From Lenzites betulinus (taxonomy: Eukaryota > Basidiomycota > Agaricomycetes > Polyporales > Polyporaceae): 64,000 nucleotides of DNA. Numbering within the stretch: the stretch's first letter is position 1; every line of letters begins with the position of its first letter. The stretch is from contig JABYQU010000002.1 of NCBI GenBank assembly GCA_022264855.1, forward strand, positions 310,001-374,000, given 5' to 3'. Positions 1 to 11,777 of the stretch are shown one piece after another. The translations under genes and the position numbers were made by a program. The notes beneath the pieces are model-generated. The model was not told the origin of the DNA and ran no database searches. It saw nothing but the letters and a program-made list of their open reading frames with translations.

Positions 1-180
1 ACCGCCCATCGCACTGACATGCTCCTTTTCAATAGAATATCGGAAGCCATTCAACGCCTCTCGCAGGATCCCGCCAACGCCACCGTGGTGGATGTGTTAC
101 GCAAGCTCATGATCCAGCAGCAGAGACGAGCGCTGGCCACCGCACCATCCGGTTCTGTCGTCCACCTCGATGACTCATGA
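1..180 (+). CDS. C-terminal end of an unidentified protein (partial)
   Basis: Frame 1 is open from the first base and ends in TGA at 178-180, giving 59 residues that finish VVHLDDS. The stretch contains a likely amphipathic helix (around FNRISEAIQRL and VVDVLRKLMIQQQRR). Its codon use resembles the neighbouring genes. The upstream part lies outside the window, so the family cannot be named. It could also be a chance open frame of short length. The gene that follows is on the same strand about 390 bases further on. Confidence 0.4.
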   Translation, partial: TAHRTDMLLFNRISEAIQRLSQDPANATVVDVLRKLMIQQQRRALATAPSGSVVHLDDS

Positions 181-566
181 TCCTGCTACAAGCTGCATTC
201 TTCCACATAACCCGTTCAGGACAATTGCAACGCTGCGCGATCTATCATTCATGCGTCCGTTTACATACATTTTCCTGCCTTTCCGCGCTACCGTACATGC
301 TGATTAGTTAGATATTCCACCGCTACGGTACTTGAGGCGTACGCCTATAGTTGATACCGAACTGTACAACAATACATCTTTCTGATTCTTTGTGTCCGGA
401 GCACGACGCGGAGCGCTGACGCGCTGAACGGCGGGCACTGCGATCAAAGGTGCTGCAGCGCGGGACTCCAAAGCCGATTGGCGTGGCAAGCCGTTCGCAT
501 CAGTGCTGCACCGGAGCGCAGGGGCCACTGGCCTCTTGGATCTGAACCACGTACGCCTCGGGCTCG
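181..566. other. Intergenic, tandem genes
   Basis: No coding signal is recognised. This stretch should hold the 3' end of the partial gene and the promoter of the dsRBD gene. A minus-strand open frame at 304-657 overlaps the next gene's first exon and has no recognisable features. Confidence 0.4.
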
Positions 567-1944
567 ATGACTCTGGAAGTTGTAAACGGATACAGCGGAC
601 CATCGCACGTTCCGAGTCCGTCTGATCCGCCGAAGTACCAGGAAGCCGGAGCTTCAAGTACTTCGACTACCGCAGCACACACCTCTCAATCCGGTGCGTC
701 TAACATGCAGCAGGCTTTTTCTACCCTGCTGCTGCGGCAATCCTCCCACATAATAACCCAGCCCTCAGACTCTAACACGTGTACCTCTCCATCCACTCTG
801 GCGAATCCCTCTTCTCCTTCATCCAACCTCAAACGGTCTCGCTCTACCTCTGTCTCTATGGCCACCGACAACGCTTTCCCGCCCGCGCCCCCAATCGATG
901 GGGAGGCCATGCTCGAAGTTTTCGTACATCGCTCTATGAAGTTTACCGGTGCTCCCCTCAACGACTCGATCTACGGGGACGGTCAGCGTCTTGCGGCGCT
1001 TGGGAGCAAGGTCGTAGAAGCCGCTTACACCGACGTTTACTTCAACCGGAAGCCCATGCTCAGGGCCGAGGAGCTGAAGGTGAGCAGTGGCGTGGGTGAG
1101 CACGATCGTTGCTTATACTTTGGCTCACGCAGCAGAAGGTCGAGAAGCAACTGCAGGAGGACGTGATGACATGGGTGGAGGCCTACAAATGGAGGGACAA
1201 GGTACGCTGCACACCGGGTACCGATCTGAAGAGTTCAGAGGTACGTATCTATCGATCCATCGCCCTCGTCCAGCAGACCTTTAACATACCGCAGGAGACT
1301 CGTCTCCTTTTTGACTCTTACGCCGGGGCGGTGTTCGCCGGAGCGGGCTACAAGGCTGTAAGAGACTGGATTTCAGCCCTTGTCGACCCCCATGCTCCTC
1401 CGCAGGCTCAGCCTGCGCTCGCTCCCGAGCCCGACTACAAGCGAGTCAAGGTTGAGCCGGTCATGGGGGCGGGCATGGGCTATTCTCCGTCTTACTACCC
1501 GCAAAACCCGCAGCCCTACCACTACGGGCAGCCCCCTCCGCCACCACCGCCCGCGAGCGCACCCCCTCCCCTCCCCATGCAGAACCCGCTCTCCCCCGCG
1601 CAGCCGCACTCGGCATTTCTCCCCCTCTTCAACCAGACCGCGCAGCAGCGCCGTCTTGAGGTACAATACCCTGCGATGTTCTCAGGCCCCGCTCATGCGG
1701 GTCGGTGGACCGTATCTTGTCTCGGTGCGTTTTATCTCTCTCTCTCTCTCTCTAAAAGGACGCACGATACTAACTAATCATGCAGTCAACGGCATCGAGA
1801 AAGGTATGGGAATGGGCGCCAGCAAGCAGCTGGCCAAGGAAGAGGCCGCTCGTCAGGCCTATTACGCAATGGGATGGGCTCCCCGTGAGTGCTTTCCCGT
1901 ATCAACCGCAGTCCCGCAAGTTGACCATCTTCCTAGGTGTTTGA
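567..1944 (+). CDS. dsRNA-binding protein with degenerate RNase III-like domain
   Basis: Five exons fit: 567-1079, 1136-1240, 1295-1724, 1786-1884 and 1937-1944, giving 384 aa. The first acceptor could lie 3 nt earlier. After a Ser/Pro-rich leader, residues ~115-240 follow the RNase III fold (VHRS, then QRLAALGSKVVEAAY, then LFDSYAGAVFAGAGYKAV). The C-terminus is a dsRBD ending in the typical GASKQLAKEEAARQAY helix. A Pro-rich linker joins the two. The acidic catalytic positions of RNase III (E and D in the E-R-L-E-F-L-G-D signature, D and E in D-x-x-E) are replaced, so cleavage activity is unlikely. It could act as an RNA-binding partner or as a mitoribosome-like component, but the role is unknown. 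The start could also be the in-frame ATG at 705. The last exon is only 8 nt. Confidence 0.75.
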
Positions 1945-2482
1945 GACCGACAATGCTCCGTTGTTCCGCTTCCCTTGTGTACGTCGAGCGATTGTCATCC
2001 CGCCCTGCCCGATTGTCCACTGCGCTCGCCTTCGGGTGCAGCATGCGCCCCAGGCATGCTGCCGCCGAGAGAGGCCGCATCGCATGATTGGGTTGACGTC
2101 CGTCAAGTGGTAGTGGTATTGCTGGGCTGCTCGAACAGACTATCACTTCACGGTCGCTACCAGGGTAGGATTACAATAGCTCGACGTATTCTCATGTAAG
2201 GCAACCTGTACGTAGGCTGCTGCATCTCAGTACTCGTTTGTCCGCTCTCACTGTATTGTACTCGCATAGTCATAGCTCCGCATGTGTTCTATAAGTCTCC
2301 GCATTCTGGCCGACGCTTTTCTCTACTATAATGATGCATAGGTTCGTAAATTATGCAAGTGGCATTTCGATGAATCGATGGTTACTAGTTACTACCGACA
2401 CGCAATGTAACCCGCTCCCCTTCTGTCGGCATGCACCAGAATGTACGTCGCGCATGACTGGCATATATACCTCTCTTTCACC
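1945..2482. other. Intergenic between convergent genes
   Basis: The 3' ends of the dsRBD gene (+) and the GH20 gene (-) face each other here. Short open frames are present, but none has a conserved motif. Nothing else is seen. Confidence 0.4.
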
Positions 2483-5400
2483 CTACACCGTGATCGTTGC
2501 CATGCTCTGTATGCCGTCCCACAGCACGAACTTCTCCAACCCGACGCCCTTGCCGCCGACGGTCTGCACCGGCGCCACGAACGCCATCGGCTCGAACACG
2601 TCCGTCTGGTCGATAGAAACGATGAAATCGCCCGCATGCGCCCCGTCCACGAATGCAGACGTGCCGTGCTCCGTGCCCGTCAGTACGATGTCCACAGCGT
2701 CCTGCTCGCCGTGGGCCGGGAGCGTGTAGTTCGAGAGCAGATACGTGATGTTCGACGACGTGAACGCGAGCGTGAGCCCGCCCCCCGGCAGCGCCGCGAC
2801 CCCGAAAGAGTCGTCCGGCCCAGCGAGCAGCGTCCCCGGCGCATCCGGGAGCTGCGCACGCAGGAGGAGCGTGTAGTTGTGCCCCTTGCTTCCCAGCGGC
2901 GTGTGCAGCACCCCTCCAACAAGGCGCGCATCGTACCCGTTCCCGCTCTGGTCCCGCACCGACGCCATCTTCGCGCCACCGGTAAGGTCATACTCCGCGA
3001 CGAGCGCGCCCCTGCTCGGCACGCGCCGGTCGAGGTTCTGCCCCGGGGCGGCGGCCTCGAGCGCGGGGAAGGCCGCGAGGAACTGGGCGTGCGTGAGGTG
3101 GCGCGGGCGCGCGGCGGCCTGCCAGCCCGCGCTCGCGACGACGGGCAGGCCCTGCTTGAGCGCGTAGAACGCCTCGAGGAAGGTGCTCGCGGTCGGGCCG
3201 TGGTCGTTCCACGCTGCCTGCAGATTCAGATTGGGCGGTATGCCGGGGTCGGGGTTAGCAGGTAGCGTTTACGGCTGACAGGTGCGGCGCGGGAGCGCGG
3301 CCGCGGGGGGGGGACGGGGAGGTGAGGTACGCACCATTATTGAGCCTTTGAGGTGTGGGTCGGCGATGTTGGGGTTGTTGGATGCGTTGCCTGGATCGGG
3401 AGGTGGTCAATGAGGATTATCCACCGCTATCTCGTCGCGTAGCGGCTGTGGAAGGATCGCATTTACCTCGGTCAAACACATGCGGATCCCAGATCCCGCC
3501 TGTGTTCACGTTCGCGCCGTCCCACAGTCGCGTCTGGTTCAGGCTCTGGGGGAACGAGCCGGACTACGATGGGAAGCGGGAGCAGAGGCGTTCTCGTCAA
3601 CGCCGGTGATGCGCGGCGGGCGATGACTAACGAGGCGCACCTGCTTCATAACGATATATTGGAACGAGTCCTCGCTGCACACGTCCAGCCCCGCTTGGTC
3701 AGCGTTCACCATCCCAATGCAGGGCTTCACGCGACACACGGAAAGCTGACCTGTTGATCACATCGTATCCGGAGCGAATAAGCTCGAACGGGTCGTCGTC
3801 ACCAAAGTCCCTGGGAGGATTATAGAAATATCAGCATGCGAGAAAAATGTAGTTGGTAAGTGCCCGAGGATAGGCTGACCAGTGTTGGATTGTAATGTTT
3901 TTGCTGACCGAGGTGCGGTTGGATGGCTCGAGCGTGCCCCAGAGGCGGATTGTCTTGCCACTCTCCTGACCAATGAACTCGCTCTGTGTGGAATGATGAA
4001 CTGGATGATACACGCGCTATCTTCGGTTTGAGAAGCTTGCTCACCATCTCGTTCACAAAGTTGATGTAGTCATCCGCCAAAGATGAGTTATACTCGTCCG
4101 CGCCAATAGACACCTGCTCTGTGTATAAGTCAGCATTCGCGCCTCCCGCGACAAGTCCCGCAGACTATAGTGCTCGACGCACTCGTGTGGAACCACGGAA
4201 GGAATTCTGCACGCCGCCAAGCCGCGTCGCGTCCAGTAAGCGACACCGCATCGACGATACGTACTGCATTACGCACCTTTCCAGATCAACTTGATTGTGG
4301 GGATAGCGTCAGGAACCGTGAGGTTGATCAGCGTCGGATCCGTCGACAGCGCAAGCTCGGGTTTCCACTGCGTGATCACCAGCGCGTGGCCGGGCTGACA
4401 AACACCACAGACGGAAAACCCTCAGAACGCAGACCCTCACGCGCGAAACGGCAGCCCCATTCAGTACGCACCGACTCTAATTCCGGCACGACCTAGAACA
4501 GCCCGCCATAGAGTAAGATGGATAGCTCCGGCGGGGGCGAGGGGAACGGCTGCTTACTGTCACGCCCCGGGCTGCGCACGTCGCCTGGAAGGCATCGAAC
4601 TCCTCCCTCGAGTACGTCTCGTTCAGGTGCGGCGTGAGGCCAGCCAATGCCGCGTCTTCTGGCCGCAGCCGGAAGCGTGCGTATGCATTGAAGTTGCCGC
4701 GCGGGGACACATTGTCCGAGAGGTGTACGTGCTGCACGGGCGTGTGGTAGAGATCCATTCAGTGACCAGTCCGGTGAGACACCTGCGCTGCTACCGCAGC
4801 ACAGGCCAGCACGCGCGCACTCACAAACTCGCTGATCTTGTACCAGGATGCGTACGTGCACAGGTCCGCGAGGAAGGTGATCGGGTACCACTGCCGGCCG
4901 ACATCTGGGTTCGCGGGCGGAGATGATGAGCAACACTGACAGCGGCGAGGCGTGCACGGAGACGCATGGCAACGCACCGAGCATGAATCCGCGCGTGCGC
5001 CAGTCGGGCTGGTCCACGACCTTGCCTGCCGGAAATTGGCCGCCTGTGAGAACGAGACCCTGCAGGAGTGTGCGGGTCGCCCAGAAGGCGCCTTTGCTGC
5101 CCGAGCCTAGGATCCTGACGCTGTTCGGGGAGACGTTTATCTCGTAACCCTCGGTGGTGGGTGATCCATCCGCGAGCGTCGCGTTCAAGGCGTCCGAGAG
5201 CGAGAGCGTGATTACTGCGGGGGCGTCGAGCGGTTCGTCCACATTACCAAGCGAGAGCGACACCGAGGTTTTCGGAAATAGGGCTTCCAGATCGGACTTG
5301 AATGTCTGTGTGAAGTCGAGAAGGGTCGGCGGAATCAGGGACAGGCCATTATCCTTGTCGGAATGCGCGGCACGCTCGTCCACCACGATGCGGACGTTTT

Positions 5401-5545
5401 TGGGTAGGTGGAAGGCAGATGCGGCCCCATCTCCGAGATAATTGTGTACCGCAGGCATCAAGGACGGAAGTTCCAAGGCCAGAACAGGCCAAACTGGTAT
5501 AGAGATCAGGAGGAAAAAATGCCACAGCCGCATAGGGACGCCCAT
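2483..5545 (-). CDS. Secreted beta-N-acetylhexosaminidase (glycoside hydrolase family 20)
   Basis: Predicted extracellular exo-hexosaminidase acting on chitin- or glycan-derived GlcNAc/GalNAc. The start at 5545 (or the ATG at 5533) opens a hydrophobic signal peptide. Then come a GH20 N-terminal domain, the barrel with WYPITFLADLCTYASWYKISEF and HVHLSDN, and the catalytic Asp-Glu pair in SIGADEY near 4100. The substrate-pocket tryptophan segments RLWG, RLWDGANV and AWNDHG follow. After the barrel there is a ~180-residue C-terminal domain with GNGYDARL and a concanavalin/laminin-G-like beta pattern. About ten exons are needed. For example, the joins INS/EDSFQYIVMKQ/SGSFPQ across the introns at ~3750-3560 are clean, so the gene appears intact. 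The SNF2 gene is divergent upstream. Confidence 0.85.
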
Positions 5546-6919
5546 CGTAGTCGAGTCTCTTGAGCGCGGATACGAGGCGGTGACCATTCAAGACCACCGA
5601 GCAAAAGGCGTCCAAATACTCCGCCTGCGTATGTTGGCGGGCCGCTCGCCAAGGCGCAAGCGTCGAGAGAAGACTTCAGCCGCGGGCCACATGACGAAGG
5701 GAAGCATCGGGGTGAGGATATGCGGGCCTTCGGCCGGACATTGCGAGGCTCAATCGAATGCTGGTAGACATCACATGTGTGGAATGACGACGTTGAGACT
5801 GATAGTAAGACCGACCGAACGCGGTGCGGCATGTGCAGCGCTATCGAACTTGAACTTCGAAGGGGGTAGGCCCTGAAACAACTGATATCAGATATCTCGG
5901 ATGTGCAGGCTGGCAGGGTGTATTAATCTGGTGTAGAACGTATCGCGTTGTGAGATCACTAATAATCACGACAACTCTGTCTCCTGTTGAGCACTAGTAC
6001 TGAATGATCAATAAGCTCACCAGGGCTCACCATCGGCTTTGAATGTCATGCAGTCCTTTTTACGAAGTATCGTTCTTTCAAAGAACTCATTTGACGTCGC
6101 TTTGAAGGGTAAAACTTGAACAAAGTATGGCCGTTCGGAGTGACCGGTAGCCGTCATCAGCCCTGTTAAGCACCGTGGAACGAGAAAATGACGGATGCAG
6201 ATGGACCCGGGCGGCGCCCGACAACGTCGGCTGTATGATGCAACTTGTAACTGATATAGAAAGAGGCAAGATATGTGCTTGTGCTGATCTGGACCGTAGT
6301 CTGACCTCGCACGCTCAAAAATATTGAGACGCTAGCAAAACTACCGCTTGGTGTTGTCGTAAGGGGATTGTAAAGAGGAGAGGGGCTCGCGCGTTGAATC
6401 GGCATGGATAATAAGCCCTTTGGCAAGGGATGGGGAAGACCGATCCGGAATTGGACGGCGTGCGATGTCAGCAGCGCACGCCATTGGTAAGCGGAAAGTG
6501 TCGGAATCGGGGATAATACGCAGGTGTTGAGAGTTAGGAAAGATATCCTGGGAAGGCTGCGCGGTCCGCAGGGCAAGAACGGGACATCGGGTGCGCAGAG
6601 GGTGTGTTTGCAGGGATGCTGGGCATGTCGCGGGGGACGGAGGGCGATGTCGGCGGACTCACGTCATTTTGCTCATCCGGATATGGGCGCGAGACGCCGA
6701 AAAGCGTAGATCACGTGGGGTGGATCACCGACAGCGGAGGCCGAAAGAGGCAAGGTGCGACCGAGAAGTCACGTAAGCGAGAGTCAGGGTGCTTATGTAC
6801 TGCTCCTGCACTCCCTATTCCCTCTTCTGCGCCTGCTACGACATCTCTCCCGCCCTAATCTTCCGCCGCGCCCGGCTCTTCTTCCGCCGCGCTCGTCCTC
6901 CTCCTCTCGCGTCGCCAGC
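5546..6919. promoter_or_regulatory. Divergent intergenic region, GH20 / SNF2-RING
   Basis: This 1.4-kb stretch separates two divergent starts and must hold both promoters. A palindromic CACGTG (E-box-like) lies near 6713. The open frame at 6166-6576 (-) shows no conserved motif and I do not call it. No transposon remnant is recognised. Confidence 0.4.
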
Positions 6920-9900
6920 ATGTCTTCCCAATCCACCACCACCACCACCGCCTTCTCGCGCTCCTACGCGCAGGCAAACCCTATCGATCTCACCCTCGAC
7001 GACGAGGACGAGATGCACTCCTCCGAGCGCATGCACAAGCGGCCCTGCACCCTCTCTAGGGCCTTCAACGCACACTACACGCCCACGGGCTCCTCCGCAT
7101 CGCTCTCGCGCAGTCAGTCGTCTTCCGGGCTTTCGCCCGCCATGTCTCTCTCTACTCTTGCGCCTGTCCCGGGTCCGAGTACACAGCCCGCCGCGTCCTC
7201 ACAACAACCCGCCCAACCTTATCCCTACTATCCCGGTCAAGATGGTCCTGTTCCGAACACCGTTCGCCCACCGGTGTTCCAAGGTCCGTCTACTTCCGCT
7301 GCCTTTTTCCAGCCCCGTCCCCAGCCGGCACAAGCCGCCAACCCACTCGACTCCGGGACCGACCAGAACTCTCCGACGCCAGGACCTTCCTCCCGCTCGG
7401 ATGCACGTCAAGTCATCGACCTCACTGACTCACCCTCGCCCCCGCCATCTCGTGCTTCTCAATCACAGCCCCAGCCACAGTCTTACCATTCCCAGCCGCT
7501 ACCATCCGTCCAGGGCAACCTACCCATGGACCTCCCTCCGAAGACGCCCGTTTGTATTGGCGTGCTCCCAGCCACCGCATTGGTCCTATACCCTATCGCA
7601 TATACCGTCCCCATAGACCCCAATGGCCTGGAGGTTGAGTGGGCACCGGTCCGACTGCAGTACGAACACCTTGAAAACAAACCAAAGGGTTCTGCGGAGA
7701 ACATCAATGTTCGACCACCCTCGATGAAGACGCCGACCGGGGAGGTTATCCCTGGCGAAGTCTTCGCGGTGGTTGAACAAAAGGTCGCAACGCCACTGGG
7801 GCCAATGCTGGGGAAGGGTCTCATACGCCTGGACGCCAAGATTCGCAGAAATCGTAACGTAAGCTCCGACCCACTCAGATCCCTTGCTCAACTCACATCC
7901 CATAGCTACCCATCTTGCAAATGCAAATGCTAGTCTATACGCCCAAGGGCAACATTCCCGTCGTCTCGGCCTATATGCAGCAGCATGGCCTGCTCTTAGA
8001 TCATCCCTCACTTCCTGCCGACATCGAACACGTCAATTCCACTTATTACTATAATCCTCATAATCCGCCCCCCGGTGGTCATACTCCGGCGCCGTTGCCC
8101 GTCAGCGGCCGACCAGGTTACCCGGGTCCAGGCTCCACCATCTACAGGTCCTGGAGTTCTCCGGCCGTCTCAGGGAAAAGCATCGAAGTTCAGCGCAGCC
8201 AAGTCGACGAGCTTTTCAAGAGCTTGAAAGGCGGCGATGAACTTGACGAAGCCGACGCCCGTATGTACCCCTCGCAACAAGCCGTTCTAGCTTCGTAACG
8301 ATTGGTTGACGTCCACTCAGCATCCGAAGTGGCCACCACGCTATACCCACATCAGCGCAAGGCTCTCACATTCCTCCTCTCTCGGGAACAGGAGTGGGAC
8401 TTAGTCCGAAACACGAAGCACTCTCTTTGGCAAGAGAGGATGAATCCGCTCTCACAGCTACCTTCGTGGCTGCATATTGTCACCCAAATCGAGGTTTTCG
8501 AAAAACCCGAAGAGGCGAAGGGTGCCATCCTCGCTGACGATGTAAGTGCCGATCGGAATAACAGTCAACGATCTCGATTCCAGCGCGTTGGTGCGATACT
8601 GACGGCGACTACTATCTCTTAGATGGGTCTGGGCAAGACCATCACCTGCGTTTCTCTCATCGCGGCGACGATGCAGTCAGCCCGGGCGTTCGCCGAGGCC
8701 CCTCTCACACCCCCACAGACCCCGCCTCCCTCTTGCTACGACCCCCTACTTGCCGCGCACTTCCAGAACAAGGTTTGGAATATCCCACCACTGGCTTCCG
8801 GCTCGGGCTCTTCTTCCAAGGCCAAGGCCAAGGTCGCGCGAGAGCTGAAGAGTGCAGACGCGCTTTACACGCGCGCGTGCCGTATCAAGATGAAGAGCCG
8901 TGCCACGCTGATCATCTGCCCGCTCTCGACGGTGGTCAACTGGGAGGACCAGTTCAAGGAGCACTGGCGCGGGGAGGTGATTGTATGCGGGGGGCAGGGC
9001 GGGCTGACGCCACCCATACAGCCGTCAACGTCCACATCGGCATCTGCGGCAACGTCCGCGCTGTCCACCCCGGGCGGTTCGCAGCTCGATTTGAGGCCGG
9101 ATCCGCCGAAGCCGTCGTTCACGCGTCCGCGCGACGGCCCGCCGCTGCGCGTGTATGTTTATCATGGGAACGCGCGCCGGCTCGAGCCTGCGTTCCTGGC
9201 GGACTTTGACGCGGTCATCACGACTTACTCTACCCTCGCCTCGGAGTTTTCGAAGCAGACGAAGAGCCTGGAGGCGGGGGACGACGATGATGACGACGAG
9301 GGGGCCAGCAGCGACGGGATTTTCGAGACGGACATCATGGGCAGACCCGTCGGGAGGCCTTCGAAGGCGAAGAAGGCGGCGAAGAAGCGGAAGAAGGCTT
9401 CGGGTCTTGGAGTGGAGGCGACCAGTCCGCTACAGAGCGTTCATTGGTTCAGAGTCGTGCTTGATGAGGCTCAGTAAGTGGACGTTTCATCGCTGCATGT
9501 GCTCAGACTTACGGATATGGCAATTACAGCTCCATCAAGGAGACTAGCACCGTCGGGTGTCGCGCGTCGTGCGACCTCGTGGCGGATCGTCGTCTCTGCC
9601 TGACGGGTACTCCGGTTCAGAACAAGCTGGACGACGTCTACGCTCTGATCAAGTTCTTGCGACTCAGTCCGTTCGATGACAAGAACACCTGGAACGAGTT
9701 CATCGGCACGCCCGTCAAGTTCGCCCAGCCGTTAGGTGTCGCCCGGCTGCAGACTATCATGCGGTGTATCACTCTTCGCCGCACGAAGGAGTCGCGCGCA
9801 GAGGACGGCAAGAAGATTCTCTCCCTCCCTCCGCGTCGGGACGAGCTCCGCTACCTCAAGTTCGACAAGGACGAGCAGTCTATCTACGATCGCTTCTTCA

Positions 9901-11436
9901 CCGAGTCCAAGGCCGAATTCCACGAGATGTCGACCAAGAACGAGATCATGAAGAACTACGTCGGCATCCTGCAGAAGATTCTGCGTCTCCGCCAGATCTG
10001 CGACCACTTCGAGCTCGTGCAGAACAAGGGCCTCGGCCTTCCCGGCGACGCGATACCCGCGTACGAGGATGTCGTGGCTGCTGTCGCGCGCGACGGGCTC
10101 AATCTGCAGCGCGCCGCCGTCATCTTCGCCTTGCTCAAGGAGGCCGGCACCACGCAGTGCGTCGAGTGCGCATGCGAGCTCACGCTTCCCTCGGACGGGA
10201 ACGAAGGCATGGCCGAGGTCGACGCTCCTCCCGTCAAGCGCGGGCGCAAGCCTCGAGGGATGCAGGGCACCTCGCGCGCGTCGACGCGGCAGAACAGCCC
10301 GTCGGCGCCGCAGCCGGTGCTCACGCGCTGCCAGCACCTCTTCTGCCTGCACTGCTTCCAGAGCCACACGTTCCCCGGGTGGCCGCACGTCGCGCCGGAT
10401 GTGGTGCGCTGCTGCTCGACGTGCCAGACGTACCTGCGTCCGACGGACGTCGTGCAGATCGACCTCGACTGCAGCCTGCTCGAGAGCGCGCTGTCCGCGG
10501 GCAGCGCCGGCGCCGGCAGCGCGAAGAAGAAGGGCGCGCGCAAGGAGAAGCGCCAGAAAGGGATCGCGCTCGAGGACTTCCACCCGTCGACGAAGGTGCG
10601 CGCGCTGCTGAACGACCTCGTGCAGTTCTCGCGCGCGAACCCGTACTCGGCGAACTACGACCCGGGCTCGATCGAGGTGCAGATGGTCGACAACGAGGGG
10701 AACTGCCTGGACGACGGCGTGACGAAGACGGTTGTGTTGTAGGTGTTGTTTGGCTGTGCTTGCGCGTTTGTGTGGGCGTTTTGCTGAGCGGTTGTTGGTG
10801 CAGTTCGCAGTGGACGAGCATGCTTGACAAGTACGTCCTCCTATACTTCTCCGTCGTGCGTCGGGGACATTCTGACATTGTGCTGCAGGATTGAGGATGC
10901 GCTCGAGATTGCGAATATCCGCTATGACCGTCTCGACGGTACGATGAAGCGTGATGATCGCACGAAGGCTATGGAAGCACTCAAGCACGACCCGGGCTGC
11001 GAAGTGCTCCTCGTCAGTCTGAAGGCCGGCGGTGTGGGCCTGAACCTCACCGCAGCCCAGCGCGTGTACCTCATGGATCCCTACTGGTACGTGCCTGCCC
11101 TTCCCAGGCCTGACAGCAAGCCTAATACACCCACGCCCGCCCGCAGGAACCCGGCCGTCGAGAACCAGGCGGTGGACCGCATCGTGAGTACCCCCACCCT
11201 ATCCCCCGCTCAGGCACGCCGCTCAACGCGCGTCCGCTCCCGCACAGCACCGACTCGGGCAGACCCGTCCGGTGACCACGGTGAAGCTCATCATCGAGAA
11301 CTCTATCGAGGCGCGCCTGCTCGAGGTGCAGAAGAAGAAGACGGAGCTCGCGAACCTCACGCTGGGCCCGCCGCTGAGCAAGTCCGACCTCCAGGCGCGC
11401 CGGCTCGAGGAGCTCCAGCAGCTGTTCGCGTCGTGA
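6920..11436 (+). CDS. SNF2-family ATPase with embedded RING finger and SIM-like motifs (Uls1/Rad5/Rad16 group)
   Basis: Nine exons join in frame (6920-7858, 7906-8260, 8321-8541, 8623-9473, 9530-10738, 10804-10830, 10889-11086, 11147-11183, 11248-11436), giving 1341 aa. Helicase lobe 1 has Walker A DDMGLGKT at ~504 and a DEAH box at ~786-789 whose His codon is split by an intron. A C3HC4 RING finger lies between the lobes (CVEC at ~999, CQHLFCLHC at ~1056, CSTC at ~1084). Lobe 2 has VVFSQWTSMLDK, LVSLKAGGVGLNLT and HRLGQTRPV. The N-terminal tail carries IDLTLDDEDE (~22-31) and VIDLTDSPSP (~165), which resemble SUMO-interacting motifs. SNF2 plus RING plus SIM is the plan of SUMO-targeted ubiquitin ligase translocases such as Uls1. 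The orthology is inference; a Rad16-like role is the alternative. The start at 6920 begins MSSQS; an upstream in-frame ATG exists at 6755. Confidence 0.88.
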
Positions 11437-11777
11437 GCACCCGCGGGGGGCGCGCTGCTCACACTAAGACTCTGGTTTGCTCTGCATATATATTATTCCT
11501 TCGTGCGATGGTCGCGTGCGCATCGTTCTTATTTCCGTATTCTATATATCACGTAACCCTGCATCTGTTTCCATTCTGTCGTTATGTTTTCTTGCTGTAT
11601 CAACACGAGCCCGTCTGTGACGGGCGTAGCAGTTCCGGGAGTTTTCAGGCGCGGGAGCAGCGGAGGGAAGGAGGGAAGGAGTTGATTGAGAGAGGCTACT
11701 ACAGAGGAAGAACTTGAACGGGAGTATAGAGAAGAACTATTCGTATAGTCGTGTATCACCATCTGCTCTCTCTTGCT
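11437..11777. other. Short convergent intergenic region
   Basis: The 3' ends of the SNF2 gene (+) and the Prm10-like gene (-) meet here. Nothing further is recognised. Confidence 0.4.

Noticed and set aside
6166..6576. 136-residue minus-strand frame
   Set aside because: No recognisable domain; located in the divergent promoter region between GH20 and SNF2.
9732..10988. 418-residue minus-strand open frame
   Set aside because: Antisense shadow of the SNF2/RING exons, which carry the recognisable helicase and RING motifs.
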